Shown here: one piece after another, positions 17,766 to 26,835 of the stretch | Position numbering within the stretch: the first letter of the stretch is position 1 | How the letters are laid out: each line of letters begins with the position of its first letter | Assembly: GCF_005795905.1 (NCBI RefSeq) | Contig: NZ_VAWE01000001.1 | Coordinates: forward strand, 2,948,501 to 3,012,500 | From: Streptomyces marianii | GTDB lineage: Bacteria; Actinomycetota; Actinomycetes; Streptomycetales; Streptomycetaceae | Length of the DNA stretch: 64,000 nucleotides | Direction of reading: 5' to 3' | Program-made: the position numbers and the translations under genes | The notes under the pieces: model-generated | Seen by the model: the letters and a program-made list of their open reading frames with translations, nothing else | Database searches by the model: none | Told to the model about the DNA's origin: nothing

Positions 17766-18887
17766 ATGACGGACTATCAGTGCCCGAAGTGCGGCGTACG
17801 TTCCCCGGTCGAGTCGCTCGCCTGGCGCTGCCCCCGGTGCCACGGCCCCTGGGACCTCGACTTCACCGCGGCGCCCGTCTCCCTCGACTCCCTCACGGGC
17901 AGGGTGGGTTCACTGTGGCGGTACGAGGAGGCGCTGCCGCTCGCCGCGACGGAGGCCACGGGCGGCGGCCCCGGAGCCGTCTCGCTCGGGGAGGGACGGA
18001 CCCCGCTGGTCCCCCTCACCTCCACCGTCACCGCGAAGCTCGACTTCCTGATGCCGACCCTTTCCTTCAAGGACCGCGGCGCCGTCATGCTCGCCGAGCT
18101 CGCCCGCCGGCTGAAGCCGCGCCGCGTGATCGCCGACAGCAGCGGCAACGCGGGCACCTCGATCGCCGCCTACTGCGCCCGCGCGGGCCTGGACTGCACC
18201 GTGTACGTCCCGGCCGCGACCTCCCCGAAGAAGGTCGAGCAGATCGCCGCCCACGGGGCCCGGCTGGAGCTCGTCCCCGGCGACCGGGAGGCGACCGCAC
18301 GCGCCGCGCGCTCGGCCGCCGACGAGGGCGGCGTCTTCTACGCCTCGCACGTCCACAACCCGTACTTCCTGCACGGCACGAAGACCTATGTGTACGAGAT
18401 CTGGGAGGACCTCGGCGGCAGACTGCCCGAGGTTCTGGTCCTGCCCGTCGGCAACGGCACCCTGCTGCTCGGCGCCCACCTGGCCGTCGAGGAACTGCGC
18501 GCCCACGGGCTCATCGCGGAACGTCCGGCGCTCGTCGCGGTCCAGACGGCCGCGGTCGCCCCCCTGGCCTCGGCGTTCCACGCGGGGGCGGACGACATCA
18601 CCCCGGCGGAGGCGGCACCCACCCTCGCCGAGGGCATCGCCATCCCCGCCCCGCCCCGGGCCCGCCAGATCCTCTCCGCCGTCCGCGCCGGCGGCGGCAC
18701 CTTCCACACGGTGACGGACGACCGGATCCGCGCCGCCCAGCTCGACCTCGCCGCCCGCGGCCTGTTCGTCGAGCCCACGGGCGCGGCCTGCTGGGCGGCG
18801 ATCCAGGCGCACGGCCTGGAGGGCCGCACGGCGGCGGTGCCGCTGTGCGGGGCGGGGGCGAAGACGGGGGTCGCAGCCGGGGGGTGA
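17766..18887 (+). CDS. PLP-dependent enzyme of the threonine synthase type
   Basis: A 373-aa fold-type II PLP enzyme. A zinc ribbon (CPKCGVRS and CPRCHGPW) opens the protein, as in the short threonine synthases. The PLP lysine is in PTLSFKDRGAV, the phosphate-binding loop is SSGNAGTSIAAYCARAG, and the C-terminal GLFVEPTGAA is conserved. The probable reaction is conversion of O-phosphohomoserine to threonine, or a related beta/gamma-replacement. It is not in a hom-thrB cluster here, so an alternative substrate is possible. The ATG at 17766 directly precedes the zinc ribbon; the ribosome site is weak. Its stop overlaps the next, decayed reading frame by GTGA. Confidence 0.85.
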   Translation: MTDYQCPKCGVRSPVESLAWRCPRCHGPWDLDFTAAPVSLDSLTGRVGSLWRYEEALPLAATEATGGGPGAVSLGEGRTPLVPLTSTVTAKLDFLMPTLSFKDRGAVMLAELARRLKPRRVIADSSGNAGTSIAAYCARAGLDCTVYVPAATSPKKVEQIAAHGARLELVPGDREATARAARSAADEGGVFYASHVHNPYFLHGTKTYVYEIWEDLGGRLPEVLVLPVGNGTLLLGAHLAVEELRAHGLIAERPALVAVQTAAVAPLASAFHAGADDITPAEAAPTLAEGIAIPAPPRARQILSAVRAGGGTFHTVTDDRIRAAQLDLAARGLFVEPTGAACWAAIQAHGLEGRTAAVPLCGAGAKTGVAAGG

Positions 18888-19499
18888 CGGTTCGGACCCG
18901 GCGCCGGGCCGGGCCCCTGCTGTGGCCGGCCGACGAGCCGTGGCCGGTCTGCACCACGGTCCACTCCAAGGGCACGGGCCACCTCCTGCCCGACGTGCGC
19001 CTGCGGCGGCGCATCCAGAACGAGGCGCGAGGACGGGACTACACCGACGAGGAGCAACTGCTCCTGGAGGGTATGACGTGCGGACTCCACGTCCCGGATC
19101 TGGACGACGCAGACCCGTTGCCGCTTCTGGCCGTGGCCCAGCTCTACGCACGGGACGTGCCGGACCTCGTCGGGCCCGACGGATGCGACCTGCTCCAGGT
19201 GTTCTGGTGCCCCTTCGAGGTACACGGCCCGGACCGCACGATCGACGTGGTCCTCAAGTGGCGGCGTGCAGAGGATGTCGGCACCGCACTGACGCCGCAA
19301 CCCGAACCGCCGGTCGCCGGCCGCGAGGTACGACGGCGGCTCACGAAGCTGGATGCCCGTCGAGGAGGACGCCGACGATGACCCGGGAGTCATCGATCCC
19401 GTCAGTGTCTATCTCGGCCGCGGCCAGATGCACGTCCACACCTGCCCGACCGACCCGACCCACCCTGCGAGCCTCAGGACAGGGTCACGGCCCGCATGA
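18884..19499 (+). pseudogene. Decayed DUF1963-like gene
   Basis: From a GTG overlapping the upstream stop, the first frame reads LLWPADEPWPVC ... DADPLPLLAVAQLYARDVPD ... LLQVFWCPFEVHGPDR. This matches a conserved actinobacterial DUF1963/YwqG-like family of about 350 aa. The frame breaks near 19330. The family's terminal part resumes in the next frame from 19353 (PVEEDADDDPGVIDPVSVYL ... MHVHTCPTDPTHPASL) and stops at 19497-19499. The middle, about 100 codons, is missing. This is an internal deletion plus frameshift, and the protein cannot be functional as written. The gene ends 3 bp before the IS701 target site. Confidence 0.65.
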
Positions 19500-19506
19500 A
19501 CACTAG

Positions 19507-20939
19507 TACTACAGGGCTAGATCTTGATCATCTGAAGCTGTAGCCGCCTTCTGAAATGGTGCCGTCGCGCCTCCGCTTGATGCGCGCGCCGCCAGATCGA
19601 CCAGCGAAGTCCCTGGTCAATGGCGATGCGAGTCAGGCCGATCAGGTTGAACAGGCGCCGGACCTCGGCGACGGTCAGGGCCGCGAGCCGCCGCGTTCGC
19701 GGCCCGCGCCCGCCGCCCAGGTTCGAAGAGCCCCCTTTTGCGGGGTTCGGGCCATCGCGGCCAGGAACGCCAACGCCAGCATGGACAGGGTGATATGGCG
19801 ATACCAGGCGTCGTATTTGCGTACCTGGTAGTTGTCCAGCCCGGCCTGCTGCTTGGCCGCCTCGAAACACTCCTCGACCGGCCAGCGCAGTCCTATGACC
19901 GCCACCAGTTCCGACAGTGATTCCCCGCGCGGGTTGTAGCAGTGGAAGTAGGCGAGCTCCCCATCCGCGATGGAGCGGCGTACTACGTACTGGCGCCCGT
20001 CCCGCCCGGCGATTACCGCCCAGTCGTAGGTGCGGAACCCTTTGGCTCCGATCCCGCAGGCACGCCGGGAGAAGTCCCCCGGCCGCAGGTGTGATGCCAG
20101 GTTGTCCAACCGGGTCGGAGTGTCGGGGTTGGTGGAGATGCCCGCGGTGTTCACGTCGGTAGATTTCGGAACGGCCATGCAGTAGGCAATGTCCTCTGCT
20201 TCCAGATACCTGCGCAGAATCCTGTTCTGGCCGAACTCCTCGTCCGCAACGAACCACGAAAACGGCACCCCGGCCGCCACGGCGCGCTCGATCATGGCCT
20301 GGACCTGCTGCGGACGGGTGCGGAAGACCACCTCGTCCGGGATCCCCGCCTCCCGGCGGCGTTCGAAGTCGACGGCCCAGGAATCCTTGGGCAGGTAGAG
20401 CTCCCGGTCGATCAGTACACGGTCGCCACGACGGTTGGCGTAGGCCAGGAACGACCCGATCTGGCAATTGTCGACACGTCCGAGGGTGCCGGAATACTGC
20501 CGCTGGACCCCGGCGGATTTGGTGCCCTTCTTCGCGAAGCCGGTGGGGTCGGCGATCAGCACGCCCCGGGGATCCGCGAAGCGTTCCATGGCGTAGTCGC
20601 AGACCAGGTCCCGCATCAGAGCCGCGCTCCACGGGGTGAGGTTCAAGAACCGCTGGAGTGCTTTGGGCTCCTTCTCGCCGGCGAACTCAGCCATGGTCCA
20701 GCCGTTCTTGCGCTGCAACGGGGAGAGGAGCCCACGTAAGTACTGAAGGGCGTGCCCTTGGGATTCCGGGCGGTAGAACAGGGGGGTTATCCGCTCACCC
20801 AGCGCGGCGAACTCGCGGTCCCAGACGGCTAAATCGGCAGGGCTCACTGCGTCCGACGAAGAATCTTGATCATGGGGCTGTGTCGTGGCCACAGGCAGAG
20901 CCTCCCATCACCCCATGATCAAGATCTAGCCCTGTAGTA
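19507..20939. mobile_element. IS701-like insertion sequence
   Basis: The element is bounded by perfect inverted repeats (19507-19530 and 20916-20939, part of a 25-bp perfect match) that read tactacagggctagatctt inward. It is flanked by CTAG on each side (19503-19506 and 20940-20943), the 4-bp YTAR-type duplication typical of IS701. Length is 1433 bp. It holds one transposase gene on the minus strand. The right CTAG is shared with the left end of the neighbouring IS5-like element. Confidence 0.9.
19517..20892 (-). CDS. IS701-family DDE transposase, read through a -1 frame change
   Basis: The ATG frame (405 aa, ending at 19675) covers the DDE domain: an Asp in GVLIADPTGFAKKG, a second in SWFVADEEFGQN, and the Glu in LRWPVEECFEAAKQQ. 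The C-terminal tail of the family continues in the -1 frame (GGGRGPRTRRLAAL ... EVRRLFNLIGLTR) to a stop at 19517. The change occurs at or near CAA AAG GGG, which contains the slippery heptamer A AAG GGG. It is therefore either a programmed -1 frameshift or a decayed gene. All catalytic residues lie before the shift. Confidence 0.8.
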
Positions 20940-20942
20940 CTA

Positions 20943-22036
20943 GGGCGTGTTCTGGGTTGAGATCACGAGCTCGGTCATTCCCGCTCCAGGAGGGTGCCGG
21001 TTGCGATAGACCGGTCGCGTGACTCGTGGCGATCTGACCGATGCCGAGTGGGGGTTGGTCGAGCCGCACCTGCCGCTGGGTGCGTTCGGACCGATCCCTG
21101 ACCTGCGCAGCTACTTCAACGCGGTGATGTGGCGGTTCCGCACCGGCTGCCCCTGGCGAGATGTGCCGGAGAGCTACGGCTCCTGGTCGACGATCTACGA
21201 CAGGTTCCGGATGTGGGTGCGTGAGGGGGTCTTTCAGGCCCTCATGGACGCGATGATCGCCGAGGCGGCGGCCCGCGACGATGTAGATCTCAGCCTGGTC
21301 AGCGTGGACTCGACTGTTGCCCGCGCGCATCACCACGCGGCGGGCATGGTCGTCGCCCCGGAACTCCTCGAGGACCTGGAGAAGGCCGTGGCGGAGGAAA
21401 AGGGGCTGCAGCAAAGGGACAAAACAACCCCGTAGGCGAGCAACCCGCGGACATGGAGGACTCCGGGCGGGAACAGCGCCGCGCCGTGCGCCGACGCCGC
21501 AGGGCCCGGCTGCGGGCCGCCGAACTGGGCCGCTCCCGGGGCGGGCTGACCAGCAAGGTCCACCTCGCCGTCGAGCGGCGGTGCCGCCCGCTGTCCATCA
21601 TCCTCACCCCCGGCCAGGCCGCGGACAGTCCGCGCTTCATCCCGGTCCTCAAGAAGATCAAGGTGCGTGTCCCGGTCGGCCGCCCCAGGACCCGGCCGGA
21701 CGCGGTCGCTGGCGACAAGGCGTACTCCTCCCGCGCCAACCGCGCCCACCTGCGCAGACGCAACATTAAGGCGGTGATCCCGGAGAAGGCCGACCAGGCC
21801 GCCAACCGCAAGAAGAAGGGACGCTCCGGCGGACGCCCGGTCAGCCACGACGCCGCGCTCTACAAAGATCGCAACACCGTCGAGCGCGCCATCAACAAGT
21901 TCAAGGAATGGCGGGGGCTGGCCACTCGCTACGACAAGACGCCCGAGAGCTATGCCGCCGGGCTCCACTTGCGCGGATCCATCCTCTGGTTACGCAGCCT
22001 GCCAGCCCTCCCGTGATCTCAACTCAGAACACGCCC
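20943..22036. mobile_element. IS5-family (IS427-type) insertion sequence, copy 1
   Basis: The inverted ends gggcgtgttctgggttgaga (left) and its complement at 22013-22036 match at all but one position over about 24 bp. TA dinucleotides at 20941-20942 and 22037-22038 are the expected target duplication. Length is 1094 bp with two overlapping transposase frames. The related copy 2 lies at 50337-51434. Confidence 0.9.
21019..22016 (+). CDS. IS5/IS427-type transposase made from two frames by -1 frameshifting
   Basis: The first frame (21019-21435) encodes the helix-turn-helix and the first catalytic Asp (LVSVDSTVARAHH). The second frame, ending at 22016, encodes AGDKAYSS with the second Asp and the C-terminal Glu-containing segment NTVERAINKFKEWRGLATRY. 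Joining them requires a -1 shift. The zero-frame codons GAA AAG GGG at about 21397-21405 contain the slippery heptamer A AAG GGG. The same -1 relation is kept in the second copy of the family in this window, which supports programmed frameshifting over decay. Confidence 0.85.
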
Positions 22037-22154
22037 TAAGGCAGGCGTGCGCGTCAGCACGACGGGCGGCCGCCGTCGGTCCTGCGAATCACGGATCGCG
22101 GTGTAAGGCCCAAGTCCTGCGACCTCGACACAGTCGCTCGTACCGCCGCACGAT

Positions 22155-22354
22155 GACGGGTCGTCAGATGGATCCAGCACCGATCCAGCACCGGTGCGGA
22201 TAACCAGGGGTGACGACAGGTGGCGAGGCGTCAGGTGATCCAGCACGGGGTACGCCAAAGGGGTCAGCCCTCGATCGGAGCGACCCCTTTTCACCTGCGC
22301 CTTTGCCAGATCGCCGCGTCGATGCCAAAGCGGTCACTGAACGTTGAAGCGGAG
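22155..22354. repeat. Left copy of the about 200-bp ychF-end repeat, possible attL
   Basis: This segment aligns in the same orientation with 60757-60956 at roughly 75-80 percent identity. Shared blocks include gatccagcac motifs, tgacgacaggtg, gtcagg..atccagcacgg, tttgccagatcgc, a hairpin at the same place, and the 14-bp core aacgttgaagcgga (22340-22353). Read on the minus strand, the core encodes RFNV, the last residues of YchF, followed here by Q and a stop. It is thus a relic of a ychF 3' end plus downstream DNA, 38.6 kb from the real ychF. The gatccagcac motif is itself repeated within the segment. Confidence 0.7.
22257..22290. terminator. Hairpin within the left ychF-end repeat
   Basis: The arms aaaggggtc and gaccccttt form a perfect 9-bp stem, with a T-run continuing on the plus strand. 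It corresponds in position to the ychF terminator in the right copy, although the stem sequence differs. Confidence 0.6.
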
Positions 22355-22628
22355 CATCAACGCCATCGCTGTCACTTGCGGCGATCGCCCATCGCGGGGC
22401 GCGATCCAGCGTGGTTCCAGCATAGGGGCGGAAACTATGCCGGCCCATTCGGAAGCGGCCCGGATCGGCTACCGATCTTCGTTGGGCCCGGCGTCGAGGG
22501 CCGCGTAACCAGCGCTGACCATGCTCACGCCGCAGGGACGCTGGGTTTTCCCACCCGAGGAGATTGTCGTGGATGGGCCCGCCGGGCCCCCGATCGCCGG
22601 ACTCGATATCCGTCGAAATGAGGTCGCG
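22355..22628. other. Non-coding stretch inside the left island boundary
   Basis: No gene is evident between the left repeat and the minus-strand lipoprotein stop. There are short inverted repeats (for example cgcccatcgcggggcg) but nothing assignable. Confidence 0.4.
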
Positions 22629-24053
22629 TCAGCGCTCACGGCGCAGTGAGATCCGTACGTTCTTGTCCTCGTCGCGGGTGGCGAAGAGGCCCGAGCCGTT
22701 CACACTGGTGTATTGAGGGATGTCGATGCCCGCGCCGAGGACTTTCGGCTCGCCGGTACCGGTGGTGAGGTCGAGCTGGGCGACAACCGGTTCGATGTCG
22801 CTGGTGGCCGAGTCTTCTTGGACCGCCCCGTATGCCGTGCCGTCGTCGCGGATCGAGCCGAGCACGATGGTCTTGCGGTTGCCGTCACTGTCCAGGCAGA
22901 TCCCCTTCTTCCGTTCCAGGTCGAAGGCGACGGGACCGGCGGCCAGATAGCGGCCCGAGGGCGAGGTGACCACTGGATAGTCACGGGCCGCATCGAACTG
23001 CTGTGCTCCGTCATATCCGCATTCCAGTCGGGCCTGGATCCTGCCCGTACGCAGGTCGTGCACCGACCAGACTGGGTCGACGTCCGCCCCGTACTTTCCG
23101 CCCCTGCTCCACCGGGCGAGAAGACGGCCGTCCCCTACGCCGTACACGTCGCCGTTCCAGGTACCAAGCAGGCCGGACCGTGCGTCGACGCCGTCGGGGC
23201 GGACGTCGTCACTGAACCAGCGGCCCGGCACGCCGAAGCCTCCCCTGCCCATAGCCACCAGTGGACCAACCTCACTGGCCGCCATGACGCGGCTGTTGGG
23301 GCAGGCCACCACCTCGTCGCACTGGGGCAGCAGATTCTCGGAGTCCTTGTACGGGGTGACCGCGCCGGTCGCCACGTCCACCGCATGCGACCAGCGCGGG
23401 TACATGCCGTCCTCACCCCATGCGACCAGCAGCCGCCCGCCCTCTGCCCGCACCCGTACCTCGCCCGGGTCAGCCGACACCGGCACGTCAATCTCCCGAA
23501 GCGGCTTCACCGACGAGCCCGAAGCATCCGCGGGATACACCGCCAGCCGTACCACCTCTGTGCCCTCGTGCAGGTCGTCCTTGCCGCGCATGCCATGTGC
23601 GTACGCGACCACATAAGCACGGCCGTCCTGCTCCACACCCGTCACATCGGGGATCTCCGCGGACTCGCCACTCTCGGGATTGCCCTCCGCACCCTCCACC
23701 GGCGTCGGAGGGTTCCACGGAGCAGAAGCCCAGCGGACCTGACCGCCGTCCGCCGTCCTGACCTTCACCGTGTAGCCGCCAGGAGCCGCGTACATCATGG
23801 CGACCGTCTCCGAGCGCGGTACCACCGCGACGGGCAGCGTCCCCACGGATTCGGGCACCCAGACGAGGGACTCATCCCATCCTTTGGCCCCGTCGTAGGC
23901 CGACGGCACACTCAACTTGACCAGGGGCTTCGCCGCGGACGTCGCATCAGGTCCGCCGCCCTCACCCTTCGTGCCCGCGCTGTCCGAACCGCTGCAGCCA
24001 GTCACCACGGCTGCCGCCAGCACGGCCCCGGCCATCGTTCTCGCCGCCCGCAT
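22629..24053 (-). CDS. Lipoprotein with probable beta-propeller fold, beside the type VII locus
   Basis: A 474-aa exported lipoprotein of unknown function. The signal peptide MRAARTMAGAVLAAAVVTGC ends in a lipobox Cys, followed by a Gly/Ser/Lys linker. The mature part is beta-rich, with repeated short motifs such as VWVPESVGTLPVAVVPRSET, RWSHAVDVATGAV, LGTWNGDVYGVGDGRLLARW and RYLAAGPVAFDL. These suggest a seven-bladed propeller. The ATG at 24053 with GGGGAGG upstream is preferred over the longer in-frame extension, which lacks a signal sequence. It is divergent from the type VII-associated cluster and likely belongs to it by position; similar lipoproteins sit near Streptomyces mycosin loci. 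Confidence 0.7.
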   Translation of the reverse strand: MRAARTMAGAVLAAAVVTGCSGSDSAGTKGEGGGPDATSAAKPLVKLSVPSAYDGAKGWDESLVWVPESVGTLPVAVVPRSETVAMMYAAPGGYTVKVRTADGGQVRWASAPWNPPTPVEGAEGNPESGESAEIPDVTGVEQDGRAYVVAYAHGMRGKDDLHEGTEVVRLAVYPADASGSSVKPLREIDVPVSADPGEVRVRAEGGRLLVAWGEDGMYPRWSHAVDVATGAVTPYKDSENLLPQCDEVVACPNSRVMAASEVGPLVAMGRGGFGVPGRWFSDDVRPDGVDARSGLLGTWNGDVYGVGDGRLLARWSRGGKYGADVDPVWSVHDLRTGRIQARLECGYDGAQQFDAARDYPVVTSPSGRYLAAGPVAFDLERKKGICLDSDGNRKTIVLGSIRDDGTAYGAVQEDSATSDIEPVVAQLDLTTGTGEPKVLGAGIDIPQYTSVNGSGLFATRDEDKNVRISLRRER

Positions 24054-24757
24054 GTCTCGCTGCCCCTCCCCGACGATCAAGCATCGGCCGACGGTACCAA
24101 CCACCCGAGGCCCGGTCGGCAGCCCTGGCCGGATTCGCTCTGCGTCGGCCCACCGCCCCAGTAGCAAACAGGCAGCAGCAGGTGGGAGTTACCCCCGCGT
24201 CCTCACTGGATATGAATGGCCGAAACAGCGTCGTAGCCGAGTAGAGGGAGAAGTTCAACAGTACGCCGACCGAGGCGGACACCATGACAGGCCCCGAGTT
24301 GAGCCCGCTCGTGTCGAAGCCCATTTACTCCTGTGCGAACTGGAGCGGGCACTCACGACAGGCACAGCAGAACCCGAGGACCACACCAGCCGCCCAGCCA
24401 GACGATCTACACCGAGGACACCGGTCGCCGACCAGCGCAAGCACGGCAACCCCCCGCACACCAGACCCGTGACCTGCAACTTCACGAGCACACCGCTCAG
24501 GAGTTTACTCATGGATGGCCAACCTGGCATAGTTCACGGGTTGATCTCTGCCAGGAGAACTTGGCCGCCATCTGCAGCGACCAGTCCACCAGGAGGGAGG
24601 ACGTTCCCGTCGCAGCGGTGACCCGCGCTTGTGGCACAGTCGCGCCGTAGAACTTGGGGCAAAGGACCTGCGCTTTGGCACAGTTGTCGCTGCGAAGGAG
24701 GGCTTGTTCCCGGTTTGGAATGATTGTTGGTGCGTGGGTGAACGGGGAGGGGCCACT
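24054..24757. other. 700-bp divergent region before the type VII-associated cluster
   Basis: Open frames are present on both strands, but none looks like a known protein or has a good ribosome site. It should contain divergent promoters for the lipoprotein and for the 162-aa gene. I see nothing else that I can support. Confidence 0.4.
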
Positions 24758-25246
24758 GTGGCGCACCGGGGAGACGGAGTGCCGTCACCGGACACAGGGA
24801 CGTCGTTCGATACGTTTTATGCGGTGAACCCGCAGGCAGCGTTGGCGATCGAGGCCGACAGGATGAAGACCTTCAAGAAGAGGGTTGAAGATCTGCTGGT
24901 CGCGCTCGACGGCTCCGAGGCAGCCCCGGGGAAGATGGGGGTTGGCCGCTTGTCCCGAGGGCAGTTGGGGTCCGGCGACTTCGGCGAGGCTCAGTTCCTC
25001 TTCGACTCGTACAGCTTCGTCCATGACGAATTGGAGAAGCTGTCCAAGGCGCTGGGGGCTCAGATCGAGGGTATGGGCCTGGCTGTTCACTCGTCCCAGG
25101 TGGGCTATGAGAACGTCGACGAGGAGATCCGCGCCCGTATGAGGGTGGTCAACGCCGAGGTGGAGTCGTACTACGACCGGGAGCGGGACCCGTTCGTCGA
25201 GATCGCACCTACGAAGAAGGAACAGGACAAGGAAACAGGCTTCTGA
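24758..25246 (+). CDS. Helical WXG/ESX-associated small protein
   Basis: A 162-aa protein of no firm family. The first 30 residues are polar. The remainder is alpha-helical with heptad-like spacing (FKKRVEDLLVALDGSEAAPG, HDELEKLSKALGAQIEGMGL), like the EsxA/WXG100-type proteins and their partners, though no clear WXG is visible. The start is a GTG at 24758 with a strong GGGGAGG site; the upstream ATG would add 43 residues with no helical character. It overlaps the PPE-like gene start by TGATG, so the two are translationally coupled, as for Esx/PPE pairs. A secreted substrate or a chaperone are both possible. Confidence 0.6.
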   Translation: MAHRGDGVPSPDTGTSFDTFYAVNPQAALAIEADRMKTFKKRVEDLLVALDGSEAAPGKMGVGRLSRGQLGSGDFGEAQFLFDSYSFVHDELEKLSKALGAQIEGMGLAVHSSQVGYENVDEEIRARMRVVNAEVESYYDRERDPFVEIAPTKKEQDKETGF

Positions 25247-26833
25247 TGCCCGCGGCGGCATGGACAGGGGGCGGGACATTGGCTGAGCGGACGGGGGGCA
25301 AGGCGCCGCGGCTTCAGCGCACGGACTTCGAGGCGATGACGCACCAGCAGCTCGCGGCGCTGCTCGCGTCGGCGAGCCCGACCGGTGCGTCGAACCTGGC
25401 GACGAAGCTGGCCCTGGCCTCCTCGGCGATCACGGAGATCGGCCAGGACCTGAAGGAGTACGTGACGAACCTACCCTGGCACGGCGAGGGCGGCGACGCA
25501 TTCCGCAACTGGGGCGGCCAGACGGCCAGTGCGACGCTGCGCCTGGGAGAGTACAGCAAGGGCGCGGCGCGCTGGATGGAGGAGATCTCGCAGGCCATCG
25601 CCGAGGCGAAGGCGGCGATGCCTCCGATCACGGAGACGACCAATGCGCAGGCCGATCTTCGCAAGGCGCAAGAGGCGAAGGCGTTCGCCGAGGACCCGTC
25701 CCATCACATGGACACGGACGCGGGCGGCACGGCAAAGCGAGCCGCGTCGGACGCGGCTGCGGCGCAGGGCCGGATCGACGCGGCGCGGTGGGAGGCGGCT
25801 CAGCGGCTGCGGAAGCTGGCGCAGACGTACGAGTTCACGGCGCAGCAGGTGAACGCGGTGACGCCGCCGACGTTTCCGCCGCCGGCGATGTACTTGGAAG
25901 CGAACACCTGGCGTGACCCAGGGGGACAGGAAGATCTTGCGGGCCAGGATGGCGCCAGAACAGGAGGCGCCGGAGCGCCTCCAGAGCATCCGGCTGCCTC
26001 GTACGTGAATTCGGGAAGCACCGCGTTGCAGCAGTCCGGACAGCCCGGAACTGTGGCCAACGCGGCAGCACCCGAGCGCCCAGTAAGCATGGAGATCGAC
26101 GGTCTCGCGACCTTGCCAGCGGCTCCGCCGTCGTCTCCAGCCACGCCCACGGGCACCATGCCGCCGGGGGGTCATCCTGACGCAGGCGGCATGCCGCCGG
26201 GAGTGGTTCCTCCCGCCTTCGGCGGTGGCACGGTCAAGCCTTCCGCGCCTCCCGTGCCACCGGTGAACGGGCGCCCGACTGCTGGTGGCGTCCGGCCTCC
26301 GGTTCTGCCTGGGCTGGGACAGCCGGGTTCCGGTGGCGCAGGGCGTTTACCTCGCGACAGTGGCATCATCGGCGGGCGGTCTGCCCCCCCCGAGCCCGGG
26401 AATCCCGGTGCAAGGGATTCCGCGCGGCACGGTCATCGGTGGCGAGGGAACATCTACCCGAGGGCCGATGGCGTACAACCCCACGGCCGGTGCCGGAGCT
26501 GGAGGCGCAAGGCCGGGCCCTGCTCCCGGTGAGCGCCGCTACGCCAGTGAGACGGGCGGCATCGTCGGGGGCAGCCCCCAGCAGGCCGACCGACAGGGCT
26601 CCCGCCCCTTCACCCCAGGCGGCACCGGACTCGTGTCCGGCACTCCTACGGGTGCGGGCTCGCACGGTGCCGCAGGTGCTGGACGTGGCGGAACGGCTGT
26701 TCCACCGCCAGGTCAGAGCCGTTCCTCACATCGTCGTGACGAGCGAGGCGGCAGCCGGCCCGACTACCTTGCCGAAGACGAGAAGACCTGGAAGCAGAAG
26801 GGCCGCCGAATTGTCCCCCCGGTAATCGACTGA
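25246..26833 (+). pseudogene. PPE-like type VII-associated protein, frameshifted in a C8 tract
   Basis: The N-terminal about 200 residues form long helices with a WxG-like turn (LPWHGEGGDAFRNWGGQTAS), typical of the PPE/WXG-like proteins next to Streptomyces mycosin genes. A long Pro/Gly-rich tail follows. The frame from 25246 continues to 26532, but after 26391 it no longer resembles the family. In the +1 frame the expected tail reads GIPRGTVIGGEGT ... ASETGGIVGG ... RPFTPGGTGLV ... RPDYLAEDEKTW and stops at 26833. One C too many in the eight-C run at 26384-26391 accounts for the change. With seven C the product would be 528 aa. Phase variation, recent mutation and sequencing error are all possible. 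Confidence 0.75.
26384..26391. repeat. Homopolymer C8 tract at the frameshift
   Basis: Eight consecutive C bases sit exactly where the PPE-like gene changes frame (TCT GCC CCC CCC GAG). Seven would keep one continuous frame into the conserved C-terminal tail. Confidence 0.8.
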
Positions 26834-26835
26834 TC

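Noticed and set aside
19353..19499. A separate small gene beginning MPVEEDADDD
   Set aside because: The sequence matches the C-terminal end of the DUF1963-like family that begins upstream, so it is the frameshifted tail of the same gene.
24284..24795. Several 60-100-codon frames on both strands before the type VII-associated cluster
   Set aside because: They overlap each other with no conserved features; I treat the region as regulatory.
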